From assembly GCF_004217445.1 (NCBI RefSeq), contig NZ_SHKX01000011.1, positions 493,260-557,259 on the forward strand: 64,000 bases of DNA, written 5' to 3'. The stretch comes from Fluviicoccus keumensis (GTDB taxonomy: Bacteria; Pseudomonadota; Gammaproteobacteria; Pseudomonadales; Moraxellaceae). Under the pieces are notes generated by a model that had not been told where the DNA came from, did not search any database, and saw only the letters and a program-made list of their open reading frames with translations. Positions 44,268 to 51,495 of the stretch are shown piece after piece. Each line of letters opens with the position of its first letter. Position 1 is the stretch's first letter. Both the position numbers and the translations under genes were made by a program.

Positions 44268-45269
44268 TCAACTGTTGACGATAAAGCGGCGACTGCCGGA
44301 TCGGGTCAGAGGGTAGCGTTGCATCAGGTCGGGCTGTTCCTTCAACAGGCGTGCCGTATCGAGTGTTGTACTGTCCTTGCTCTTCCGCCATGACACGCTG
44401 CCAGTGGCAAAGATCGCCCGGCTGGCGTCACCCATCCGTTGCTGGATGCGCTGCTTCAAGACTTCTTCCTTTTCCTGCTTATCAGCGACTTCCTGCCTGA
44501 CCTGCAACAGATCGGCGAAGGCGTCCGACAAATGAATGTCCTCCGACAAATCCAGCGTATTCCCGGCATCCTGGGGAAAGAGGAAGCGCAGCGCCTTGCC
44601 CGCCGATTCCGAACCATCCGCCGGTGGCGGTGTATCGGTTTCGACGTAGCGCCAGAACTGTCGCTCCAGTTCCACCAGCTTGGCGATCAGCTCATCATCG
44701 CGCTCAATCCTGTGAATGCGGATTTCCTGCCCGCAGACCAGCACGCAGACATCCGCCGCCTCCTTGCCGGTCACGGCCAGTTGATGCTGCACCTGCAACT
44801 GGATGTACTCCGGCACGCCGTCCCGCCAGAGGAAGGACCCGTGAAACCCGGCGGTCTTGCACTCCAGTATCTGTACTTCTTCGTTACCGGAAACGGTGTA
44901 ATCCAGGTTGGCGAGCATCCAGGATTTATCCGGATCGGGATGCTGGAGCACGGCATTGATGCGCCGGACCTTGCGGCCGGTGTGCTTGGTGTAGTGCCGG
45001 GCGACGATCGGCTCCAGCAGGCTGCCCCAATAGATCGGCGAGGCTTCATCGAAGGGATCGGGCTTGGGCAGATCTTTGTCCCGGCCGGTCTTGATCATCC
45101 ACAGTTCCAGCGGTGACAGGTATGGGTTGAGGCCGACTGCAGCGGCGGCATCACTGCTGCCGATGCCTTGCTTGCGGACGTTGAGCCAGGATTCACGGCT
45201 CAAGGTTTGGGTGTTGACCAGGCGCAGGGCCTGAGGGCGTGGACGAAACGCGACTTGGGATGGCTGCAT
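44268..45269 (-). CDS. YqaJ-type viral recombinase / lambda-like exonuclease
   Basis: 333 aa. Start 45269 (MQPSQVAFRPRP) is preferred for its GGAGAAG site; 45287 lacks one. The early segment REQGIGSSDAAAAVG-type (read as RKQGIGSSDAAAAVGLNPY) and WGSLLEPIVARHY are signatures of YqaJ. Catalytic residues appear as D in MLANLDYTV and E-x-K in ILECKT. The family digests DNA 5'-3' for phage-type recombination with a single-strand annealing protein. Here it sits in the element backbone upstream of the metal-binding gene. No Bet/RecT gene is seen, so the adjacent protein may take that place. Confidence 0.88.
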   Translation of the reverse strand: MQPSQVAFRPRPQALRLVNTQTLSRESWLNVRKQGIGSSDAAAAVGLNPYLSPLELWMIKTGRDKDLPKPDPFDEASPIYWGSLLEPIVARHYTKHTGRKVRRINAVLQHPDPDKSWMLANLDYTVSGNEEVQILECKTAGFHGSFLWRDGVPEYIQLQVQHQLAVTGKEAADVCVLVCGQEIRIHRIERDDELIAKLVELERQFWRYVETDTPPPADGSESAGKALRFLFPQDAGNTLDLSEDIHLSDAFADLLQVRQEVADKQEKEEVLKQRIQQRMGDASRAIFATGSVSWRKSKDSTTLDTARLLKEQPDLMQRYPLTRSGSRRFIVNS

Positions 45270-45351
45270 GGTACTTCTCCAGGGCAATAAAAAACCCGCG
45301 TGACCAAAAAAGATCGCGTGGGTTTTAGGGTGGGGGCTTGTTCAATCGAAT

Positions 45352-45384
45352 AAAAAAGCCCAACCGGAAAGGATTGGGCTTTTT
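45352..45384. terminator. Bidirectional terminator between XRE and YqaJ genes
   Basis: AAAAAAGCCCAA / TTGGGCTTTTT with a 10-base loop. It ends the XRE gene on the minus strand. A second, imperfect hairpin (AAAACCC.../GGGTTTT) lies at 45290-45326. Confidence 0.75.
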
Positions 45385-45405
45385 GGTTGCAGCAGGGATC
45401 AGGTG

Positions 45406-45648
45406 TTACAACCGGGCGTCCTCCATCAGTTTCGCCACAGTAATTCCGGTTGCTTGGGCAATACGCGCCAAGGTCAGAATGGCGACATTGTTGTCACCCC
45501 GTTCAATGCGGCCAAGATGACTTCGATCTATTTCGGCTTTCAGGGCCAGTTCTTCTTGCGACAGCGAACAGGCGAGCCGGGCACGCCTGATAGCGCCACC
45601 CAAGGCGATCAGTACCGGGTCTTGTCTGTAGCTGGTCAAGTTTGGCAT
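45406..45648 (-). CDS. XRE-family HTH regulator
   Basis: 80 aa, essentially one Cro/C1-type HTH domain. The recognition region is SLSQEELALKAEIDRSHLGR, followed by IERGDNNVAILTLARIAQATG. The start codon lies inside a perfect inverted repeat (ATGCATCA/TGATGCAT), which points to autorepression. It is next to the exonuclease genes and probably controls the backbone. Confidence 0.88.
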   Translation of the reverse strand: MPNLTSYRQDPVLIALGGAIRRARLACSLSQEELALKAEIDRSHLGRIERGDNNVAILTLARIAQATGITVAKLMEDARL

Positions 45649-45674
45649 GCATCAATAGTTACGATATGATGCAT
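45647..45674. promoter_or_regulatory. Operator overlapping the XRE start codon
   Basis: ATGCATCA (45647-45654) and TGATGCAT (45667-45674) form perfect 8-base arms with a 12-base spacer. It lies between the XRE gene and the divergent lipoprotein gene, so it can control both. Confidence 0.5.
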
Positions 45675-45760
45675 TTGAAGCCACGGTACATGTACCGCAA
45701 TTGAGCGTGATCGGGAGTCGGCGAGCCCGTCCGATATCAAATCAAAAGGAAGGGGAAGTT

Positions 45761-46084
45761 ATGGTGAAAACGATTGTGCGCATTGGAGCAATGACGGCTC
45801 TGTTTGCGTTTCTGACGGGGTGTGGGGATGCGCCGGTGGACGTCAGCTTGGAGTCCTCCACGACAGGAAATGGTTCAAGGGTGGTGATTTCATCGCGGGT
45901 GGATGATGTCGAGCTCCAGGGATTTTCTATCAACCGGGGGAACTGCCGAGGTTCATTCTTCGAAAAGGGTCGGCATTTGAAGTTTGGGCAAATCAGCAAG
46001 ATTTTTGCCAGCTGCAACCCTGAGAACGTCAAGGAGGTAGAAGTCAAAACCGATCAAGGTGAATTCACATTCAGCTTTGACTGA
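45761..46084 (+). CDS. Small lipoprotein
   Basis: 107 aa with a lipoprotein signal: hydrophobic MTALFAFLTGC, lipobox cysteine C21. The start at 45761 has a strong GGAAGGGG site. The mature part is a beta-rich small domain with two more Cys (C67 and C86 approx.), which might form a disulphide. It is followed after 35 bases by a membrane protein gene. The role is unknown. Confidence 0.75.
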   Translation: MVKTIVRIGAMTALFAFLTGCGDAPVDVSLESSTTGNGSRVVISSRVDDVELQGFSINRGNCRGSFFEKGRHLKFGQISKIFASCNPENVKEVEVKTDQGEFTFSFD

Positions 46085-46119
46085 CCGGCATCGCTGCCAC
46101 CAATCCAAGGAGAATCCAA

Positions 46120-46578
46120 TTGTTGTCCCCAACAGAGTTAAAGGATCGTGTCGATACCAAGACCGTCAATATGGTGCTGCTGACCTTCGCCACGGGCGGG
46201 TTATATCCCTTGTTATGGCTGAGCCGCGTCTATCCGATTCTGGATGGCATCACCAAAGTCAAAACGGCTACCCAGACGTATGTCATTTGGGTGGCAGTTT
46301 GCGTTGGACTGGGCGGGTTGTTCATGCGTGCGCAGGAGGATGAAATGGCCGGTTTGGGATTCCTGATATCGTTGGCCGCCAACGTGATGTATATCGTCTG
46401 GTCGTTCAGCGCCAAGAAAGCGCTGGAAGAGTACGCCCTGCAAAACTTCAAGATCGACTTGCGGATGAATGCGTTCTACACCTTCGTCTTCAATGTCTAT
46501 TACATCAACTACTGCATCAATCACATTCCCGAAGCGGACCGTCGTCAGAAGATTCTGGTGGGGGACACTCCAGCCTGA
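46120..46578 (+). CDS. DUF4234-like membrane protein
   Basis: 152 aa, TTG start at 46120 with AAGGAGA upstream. There are about four hydrophobic segments (VLLTFATGGLYPLLWL, YVIWVAVCVGLGGLF, LGFLISLAANVMYIVW and FYTFVFNVYYINYCIN). The N-terminal FATGGLYPLLWL phrase resembles DUF4234-type proteins. It is in a short operon with the lipoprotein and ends at a convergent terminator. Function unknown. Confidence 0.7.
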   Translation: MLSPTELKDRVDTKTVNMVLLTFATGGLYPLLWLSRVYPILDGITKVKTATQTYVIWVAVCVGLGGLFMRAQEDEMAGLGFLISLAANVMYIVWSFSAKKALEEYALQNFKIDLRMNAFYTFVFNVYYINYCINHIPEADRRQKILVGDTPA

Positions 46579-46583
46579 AGGAA

Positions 46584-46619
46584 ACACTGCCCTGACGTCC
46601 TCTGGGCGCAGGGCAGTGT
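46584..46619. terminator. Convergent bidirectional terminator
   Basis: Perfect 11-base arms ACACTGCCCTG / CAGGGCAGTGT around a 14-base loop, between the DUF4234-like gene and the oppositely oriented next gene. Confidence 0.65.
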
Positions 46620-46638
46620 CGATGACCATCCTCCAGAG

Positions 46639-47082
46639 TCAGTGCGCGACACCGATTTCAGCTTCCAGGCAGAGCGGACCCCGCCAAAACTCGCGCAGTT
46701 CCTGATGCAGGAAGCGGTTAATCAACCGGGCGATGGCTTCCGCCGCCTGATCGAAGGTGGGCAGGCGGCCGTTGTTCTCTAGCAGCCAGCCCCCCAGCCA
46801 CGCGCCGAATGCCGAGACCACCTCGTACTCGAAGACGCCGGGGAAATCGAGGTCGTGCCGGTTCCAAACGTCCGCGATCTGTAACCATAATCCGGGAAGG
46901 TACTCGCAGACGGCCATCACCAGCTCCAGGCAGCCGCAACCCCAGCTATCCAGAATCAGGGTGACGCGCTCCTGATCCCGCGCCGGGGCCAGCAGCCCCT
47001 CGTACAGAAAGCCGCCCCAGACGGCGGCGACATTCACCGGCAACGGATTACCCGCGACCGGAGTTGATGCAATGCAGACCAT
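46639..47082 (-). CDS. Hypothetical element-backbone protein
   Basis: 147 aa from the ATG at 47082, which has GGAG seven bases upstream; the frame is open further but without support. It is rich in Trp, Leu and Glu and probably helical (LELVMAVCEYLPGLWLQIADVW). The short motif LDSWGCGCLE is notable. No family recognised. It lies downstream of the TIM-barrel and DUF6878-like genes on the same strand. Confidence 0.6.
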   Translation of the reverse strand: MVCIASTPVAGNPLPVNVAAVWGGFLYEGLLAPARDQERVTLILDSWGCGCLELVMAVCEYLPGLWLQIADVWNRHDLDFPGVFEYEVVSAFGAWLGGWLLENNGRLPTFDQAAEAIARLINRFLHQELREFWRGPLCLEAEIGVAH

Positions 47083-47195
47083 GACAGTCTCCTGGGCCGA
47101 AAAGGCCATGACTTGAAAGGAAGATGAAATTGGAAATGCCTTAACTAGGGGGAAGGGCGACGTACAAGCAGAGGGCAGGGAGTAGGCTGTAGCTG

Positions 47196-47969
47196 TCAGT
47201 GAAACCCCACCGACTGCTTGCCCTCGTAGAAGATCACCGCGTCCGGATGCGCCTCGGCCAGCAGTGGCAGCCACCAGGCCGGACCCGTCAGCGGCTCATG
47301 CCGGTCGGCCGAACCGTCATTGGCGCTGACATGGATTTCCAGACAGTTCGGACTGGCCACCATCTCCCGCAGCAGGCCCCACTCAATCCGCCCGGACTGA
47401 ACAGCCAGGATGTGCAGGTGCGACAGGTCCAGCGCATATCGGACGCCAGATTCAAACAGGGTCCGGTATTCCGCCCAGCAGCCGAACAGCCAAATCCCGC
47501 TCGGCGTCGGATAATGGCCTTCCACCCCGACGGGAATGCCTAGCATCTCCTCGACCTCGCGGGCATGACGCAACACCTGCGCCACCGTCGTCTGATCCCG
47601 CCGCCCGGCATGGGCGGTATAGGCCGGAGCCTTCAGCGCCGCCGAAACCCGCGCCAGCCGCTCGAACCAGTCCCGCTCCTGCGGCCAGTGCGCCAGATCC
47701 ACCACCCGCTGCGCCGACTCCAGCTGCACGTTGGCATGCAGCCGCCACTCGATGCCGGGGTAGGCCTTCACCAGCTCAGAGGCGAAGTCGGCATCCAGCC
47801 GTCCCCGTCCTTGCGGGCACAATTGCAGACGTTGCGCCGACAAAAGCCCCAGCACCGGATCGGATGGGGTGTGATGCACCGCCTTCGACACCGCAAGGCC
47901 GTGCGGCATCCGGCCGTAGGCTCCCAGCGACACATGCACCGGGCGGTCGCTCTTACAGTTCATGGACAT
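47196..47969 (-). CDS. Xylose isomerase-like TIM-barrel protein
   Basis: 257 aa. Barrel features are YTAHAGRRDQTT, GIPVGVEGHYPTP, YALDLSHLHILAV and CLEIHVSANDGSADRHEPL: the acidic/His positions of the sugar-phosphate isomerase/epimerase (AP endonuclease 2-like) fold. Starts at 47969 and 47963 are both possible; the second is better spaced from AGGA. It overlaps the end of the gene upstream (47953-48387), so they are co-translated. The substrate is unknown, and its presence in an element backbone is unexplained. Confidence 0.72.
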   Translation of the reverse strand: MSMNCKSDRPVHVSLGAYGRMPHGLAVSKAVHHTPSDPVLGLLSAQRLQLCPQGRGRLDADFASELVKAYPGIEWRLHANVQLESAQRVVDLAHWPQERDWFERLARVSAALKAPAYTAHAGRRDQTTVAQVLRHAREVEEMLGIPVGVEGHYPTPSGIWLFGCWAEYRTLFESGVRYALDLSHLHILAVQSGRIEWGLLREMVASPNCLEIHVSANDGSADRHEPLTGPAWWLPLLAEAHPDAVIFYEGKQSVGFH

Positions 47970-48387
47970 AATCCTGACTCTCCGTGAAATACTCGGTGTG
48001 CTCCAGCTTCAGCGTCCCCGCCACGACATCGAGGGTGACGCAGCCGCTGCCGCCCTCGTTGTTCTCCCAGCCGCCGTGCGTATCCCCCACCCAGTCCAGG
48101 GTGAATTCGGAGGCGGCCTGGTGCAGGCTCATTGGCTGATCCGCCGTGCGGTACTGATAGCGCCCGTCCTCGAACTCTCCGATCCGGCAACGCAATTCGA
48201 TCATCTCGGTGCTCAGCGTGGGCAACAGCTCTGGCGGCTCCACTGAGACCTCGCAGATATCCCCGGAGTCACCGCCTCCCTCGTATGCGACTACCACCTG
48301 CCGGACACCGAGCCCGGCCAGCGCCCCGAGCAGACGGTCCCGGTTCAAGGTCCGGGAATCCTCCGCCGGTAATTGAAACTCCAGCAT
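47953..48387 (-). CDS. DUF6878-like small acidic protein
   Basis: 144 aa from ATG 48387 with GGGAG upstream; the longer frame is not supported. It is strongly acidic: VVVAYEGGGDSGDICEV, then a C-terminal GDTHGGWENNEGGSG stretch, typical of DUF6878-type proteins of plasmids and integrative elements, often next to DUF932 genes. It overlaps the TIM-barrel gene. No activity is known to me. Confidence 0.65.
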   Translation of the reverse strand: MLEFQLPAEDSRTLNRDRLLGALAGLGVRQVVVAYEGGGDSGDICEVSVEPPELLPTLSTEMIELRCRIGEFEDGRYQYRTADQPMSLHQAASEFTLDWVGDTHGGWENNEGGSGCVTLDVVAGTLKLEHTEYFTESQDYVHEL

Positions 48388-48422
48388 GACAAACACTCCC
48401 GCCCCGGATACGGGGCATAAAG

Positions 48423-48455
48423 AAAAAATCCGACGCTGCGAATCGCAGGTCGGGC
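48423..48455 (-). terminator. Terminator after the DUF932 gene
   Basis: Minus-strand stem CCGAC(G)CTGCG/CGCAG(G)TCGG with loop AAT-like, followed by ATTTTTT. A further small hairpin, CCCCGGATACGGGG, lies at about 48402-48415. Confidence 0.65.
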
Positions 48456-48515
48456 GAGGGGTTGATGGATAAAGAAGAATGAACTGAAAGAAATTGCGGA
48501 ATGAATGCAATGCAC

Positions 48516-49475
48516 TCAAGCTACCATCTCCAGCGCCTTGTCCAGGGCGCGCTGCTTGATGGTCGCCCCCTGACCGAACCATGCCGAATCCAGCCGGTAA
48601 TCGGTACTGCGCGCCCGACGCTCGTGATCCACGAACTGCGTGACCGCGTTGAGCAAACCGAAGGCTGTTCCCCGCGACGACTCCAGGTTCGACCCCATGC
48701 CGTTGCCTTCGAACAGTTCCATGGCCTTCGCCATCGCCCGTTCGTTGGTCGCCGCTCCGGGCTTGCTGTTGTCCTGCGCGAAGACATTCCAAAAGAAGTT
48801 CTGCGCCTCCACGTTCTTCACCTTGCGGTCGCTGAGCGTCTTCAGGCTGTACATGAACTGGTCCCAGGCCGAGACGGAAATGCCCAATTGCTTCTTCACC
48901 GCCTCCGGATCGAAGCGGGTGGAATGTGGCACTTTCACCGCGTTGGTTGCGCCGTTCAACGCCACCGTCAGCGTGTTATTGCAGACAACGCGGATACTGG
49001 TCATCTGCGCTGTCGTCGCCAGAGTGCCGTCGCAGGCAGTCGCCAGCAGCACATAGCCGTTGATCTGGTCATCGCCCTTGATCACGCCGTCCTTGCCAGT
49101 CCGTGCCAGAGCCCAGAACTTGCGTCCGCCCTTGAGTACCCCGGCGGTTTCCAGTTCGAAGCCCGACATCTCGGTCAGATCCCGGTAGAACTCCAGAATC
49201 TCGCGAGGCTGCACCACCTGATAACGCTGGCTGACCACCGACAGCGGTTCGTGGTTGTCCGAGCGGAACAGCACCTTGTTGTCCGGGAAGGACATGATTG
49301 CCCCGAGGTTGCCGCCGCATTCGGTGAAGTAGCGGACGGAAGCCTCCTTGATGTTCCAGTCCATCCCGGCCTGGCGTGCCCAGACCTCAATGGGTTGGTG
49401 GGGAGAGAGTTGATTGCCGAGGCCGTGCCACGGGGTTTCGCCGACAAAGGCCATGGATTCGACTTGATGAGCCAT
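48516..49475 (-). CDS. DUF932 plasmid/phage-like protein
   Basis: 319 aa from ATG 49475 with GGAG upstream. The start MAHQVESMAFVGETPWHGLG is the signature of the DUF932 (phage/plasmid-like, TIGR03299) family. Later segments fit too: VLFRSDNHEPLSVVSQRYQVVQ, FWALARTGKD and the C-terminal NERAMAKAMELFEG. The family is a marker of large mobile elements; its role is unknown, though it is suspected in replication or recombination. It ends at a strong terminator. Confidence 0.9.
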   Translation of the reverse strand: MAHQVESMAFVGETPWHGLGNQLSPHQPIEVWARQAGMDWNIKEASVRYFTECGGNLGAIMSFPDNKVLFRSDNHEPLSVVSQRYQVVQPREILEFYRDLTEMSGFELETAGVLKGGRKFWALARTGKDGVIKGDDQINGYVLLATACDGTLATTAQMTSIRVVCNNTLTVALNGATNAVKVPHSTRFDPEAVKKQLGISVSAWDQFMYSLKTLSDRKVKNVEAQNFFWNVFAQDNSKPGAATNERAMAKAMELFEGNGMGSNLESSRGTAFGLLNAVTQFVDHERRARSTDYRLDSAWFGQGATIKQRALDKALEMVA

Positions 49476-49491
49476 GATGATTCTCCAGAAA

Positions 49492-49515
49492 TGAAAAAAG
49501 GGCCAAAGCCCTGTG
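49492..49515 (-). terminator. Short terminator upstream of the DUF932 gene
   Basis: Minus-strand AGGGC-TTTG-GCCCT followed by T5 and CATT. It ends the zinc-ribbon gene (stop 49543). Confidence 0.55.
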
Positions 49516-49542
49516 GTTTGTGCGTGAAAAATGGGAAAACGG

Positions 49543-49833
49543 TTAAATACAGCCGTCGCTGAACAGGTAGCCGCAACGCAGGCATTGGTAGTTATCCAGC
49601 AGGTTCTGATCGACGAACTCGCCAAGCCGGGCACCGGCGATTCCGACTGCCAATCCGGCGGCCATGCCACCGATAACGGCCGCCGCCAGATTGTCGGACT
49701 CACCGCCGTCCTGGGCGCAGGCCACCACGCCTCCGACGACGCCACTCACGGCACCAATGGTTCCGACAGCTTTGCGGGCCAGATTTCGTTTTGCGACAAG
49801 ATTGGAATGACATCGCGGGCAGATATGAGGCAT
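49543..49833 (-). CDS. Zinc-ribbon membrane protein with glycine zipper
   Basis: 96 aa. An N-terminal CPRC (5-8) and C-terminal CLRC (about 85-88) could form one zinc ribbon folded over a central Gly/Ala-rich hydrophobic hairpin (AVGTIGAVSGVVGGVVA and AAAVIGGMAAGLAVGIAGA). A CAAGGAG site lies upstream. It is probably membrane-embedded. Function unknown; such genes are common on integrative elements. Confidence 0.65.
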   Translation of the reverse strand: MPHICPRCHSNLVAKRNLARKAVGTIGAVSGVVGGVVACAQDGGESDNLAAAVIGGMAAGLAVGIAGARLGEFVDQNLLDNYQCLRCGYLFSDGCI

Positions 49834-49853
49834 GAAAAGACTCCTTGAGGCAT

Positions 49854-49887
49854 AAAAAAACCTGCCAATCCACAGGAAGGGCAGGTC
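49854..49887 (-). terminator. Terminator after the small Cys lipoprotein gene
   Basis: Minus-strand ACCTGCC/GGCAGGT arms with a 14-base loop, then T7. Confidence 0.7.
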
Positions 49888-49906
49888 GATTGAAGCAAGT
49901 GGTCAA

Positions 49907-50161
49907 CTACCGCATGCATTCCATTCGGGCTTGGCCGGTGAACTCCAGCATTGAAATGGGCGGGTTCTGGGTTTTCTGAAAGTGCTCTATCTTTTCCTTG
50001 CCATAGTGCTTCTCCACCTTGTCGAAGGTGCAGTTGCACACGTATTCCGTGCCGCCGGAGCGTTCACAGCCATCCATGAAGTCACTCTTGAACTGTGCGA
50101 AGTCACTTCGTGAGCAGGCAGAAAGCAGCAAGGCTCCGGTAATCAGAAGAAGCTTGTACAT
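49907..50161 (-). CDS. Small Cys-rich lipoprotein
   Basis: 84 aa. Lipoprotein signal MYKLLLITGALLLSAC with lipobox cysteine C16. Mature Cys residues (DGCERSGG, VCNCTF, MECMR) probably form disulphides in the periplasm. An AAGGAG site precedes it. It is followed and preceded by small membrane-protein genes of the element backbone. Function unknown. Confidence 0.7.
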   Translation of the reverse strand: MYKLLLITGALLLSACSRSDFAQFKSDFMDGCERSGGTEYVCNCTFDKVEKHYGKEKIEHFQKTQNPPISMLEFTGQARMECMR

Positions 50162-50179
50162 GATGTCTCCTTGAATGAA

Positions 50180-50557
50180 TTAACCCAACACCAATGCCGC
50201 GCCAATGGCAATGCCCAGGAACAAGCCGATTAACTGAGGGCCGATTTTCCAGAACAGCTTGGCCTTGATGGTTTCGCCCATTCCTGAAGTCAGCATGGCA
50301 TCCGGCATGGCGAACTTGCGGATACCGTCACCGATCAGTGCGCCAATGGTTCCCATACCGGTAGCCACGATGACGGAGAAGGCTTTGGCGAAGAATCCGG
50401 CATGCCGAACCATGTAAGAGGTGTTGAAGATGTGAAAGAAGACTGCAAAGCCGAATGCCAGGATGGCCCAGTTCAAAGCGGTCTTCTGCCCCGGCGTGAG
50501 CTCGGTGGAGGATTCGGGTGCAGGGTTTGGATTGGTGTTGGGATTGTCGGGATCCAT
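50180..50557 (-). CDS. Small membrane protein
   Basis: 125 aa. A Pro/Asn-rich cytoplasmic or disordered N-terminal tail (DPDNPNTNPNPAPESS) is followed by three hydrophobic segments (WAILAFGFAVFFHIF, FSVIVATGMGTIGALIG, IGPQLIGLFLGIAIGAALVLG). AAGGAGA precedes the start. Family not recognised. Confidence 0.6.
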   Translation of the reverse strand: MDPDNPNTNPNPAPESSTELTPGQKTALNWAILAFGFAVFFHIFNTSYMVRHAGFFAKAFSVIVATGMGTIGALIGDGIRKFAMPDAMLTSGMGETIKAKLFWKIGPQLIGLFLGIAIGAALVLG

Positions 50558-50699
50558 GAAGTTCTCCTTTTGAGTGTAGTAAATCCATCAAGTAGCCCAG
50601 TGCCTTGCTATTGATCCAATAAGTCCTGAGGATTCATCAATATGGGGCGATGCAGTGGTTCGCTCTTGGTGATGGCAGAAAGACAGGGTTCGATGGAAT

Positions 50700-50716
50700 G
50701 TACTCATTTTGAGTAC
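50700..50716. promoter_or_regulatory. Palindromic operator upstream of the second XRE gene
   Basis: GTACTCA-TTT-TGAGTAC, perfect 7-base arms, 28 bases before the ATG at 50745. The position suits autoregulation by the XRE protein. Confidence 0.5.
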
Positions 50717-50744
50717 ATCGGTCAACGTGCCGTAAAACGCGGCC

Positions 50745-50993
50745 ATGACCAGAAGCATTAACACTGTTGAAATGAACGCCTTGAGGGCGTGGCTCAAGAC
50801 TGCGAGGGAGTCGCAGGGCCTTTCCATGCGTGCGTTGGCTGACCGTCTGGATCAACCGCACAGCTATGTGCAGCGGGTAGAGGAGGGTGAGCGCAGACTG
50901 GATGTTGTTGAATTCATCTGGTACTGCCGAGCGCTTGGACTGGATGCACTTGATGGTGTCAGGGAAATACTGAAAGCTTCGGAACAAGCCTGA
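50745..50993 (+). CDS. XRE-family HTH regulator
   Basis: 82 aa with a single Cro/C1 HTH: SQGLSMRALADRLDQPHSYV, then QRVEEGERRLDVVEFIWYCRALG. No clear ribosome site is seen before 50745 or the alternative ATG at 50772, so the start is uncertain and the message could be leaderless. It precedes the H-NS gene by 111 bases on the same strand. A palindrome lies just upstream. Confidence 0.85.
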   Translation: MTRSINTVEMNALRAWLKTARESQGLSMRALADRLDQPHSYVQRVEEGERRLDVVEFIWYCRALGLDALDGVREILKASEQA

Positions 50994-51104
50994 TTTTCAA
51001 CCCGGTTTTCCGTCTAATAGCTTCCTTTGGGTGATATGTATCTGAATTACCTTGGGATCGGTTATTATTTTGATCCTTATTGAGATTTTGATTGGTTTTC
51101 TCTC

Positions 51105-51443
51105 ATGCCCATTGATTTAAGCGGCCTGTCCGCTATTGAGTTGAATGAAGTCATCACCGAAGCCAAGGCCAGAATCGCCGACTTGCAGCGCGAAGGGGTC
51201 AAGAATGCCTACTTCAAAGTTGTGCAGATTGCCAATGAGGTAGGCCTGACCGTGGATGAATTGATTGCCCAAGGGCGCGGCAATGCAGCCAAGCCCGCAG
51301 GCAGAGGAATTGTGCCCCCTCGCTATCGCGACCCACTGGTTCCCGCCAATACCTGGACAGGTAGAGGCAAGCGTCCGCGTTGGGTGGAGGAAAGGATTGC
51401 GAAGGGTATTCAGTTGGAAGACATGCTGATAAAGCATGTCTGA
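51105..51443 (+). CDS. H-NS family nucleoid protein
   Basis: 112 aa. N-terminal coiled-coil dimerisation region (IELNEVITEAKARIADLQRE), linker, and the C-terminal DNA-binding domain YRDPLVPANTWTGRGKRPRW, with the T/S-W-x-GRG-x-P minor-groove hook. Carried by the island, it could silence the AT-rich cargo (for example the gene at 9152) or interfere with host H-NS. It ends at a hairpin shared with the convergent integrase. Confidence 0.9.
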   Translation: MPIDLSGLSAIELNEVITEAKARIADLQREGVKNAYFKVVQIANEVGLTVDELIAQGRGNAAKPAGRGIVPPRYRDPLVPANTWTGRGKRPRWVEERIAKGIQLEDMLIKHV

Positions 51444-51451
51444 GTATTGAA

Positions 51452-51482
51452 ACCAAGGCCGTGATGAAGTCATGGCCTTGGT
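51452..51482. terminator. Convergent terminator between H-NS and integrase genes
   Basis: Perfect 9-base arms ACCAAGGCC / GGCCTTGGT with a 13-base loop. Another hairpin, GACATGC/GCATGTC, lies at 51420-51440 within the end of the H-NS gene. Confidence 0.6.
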
Positions 51483-51495
51483 CATGGAGCTGCCG

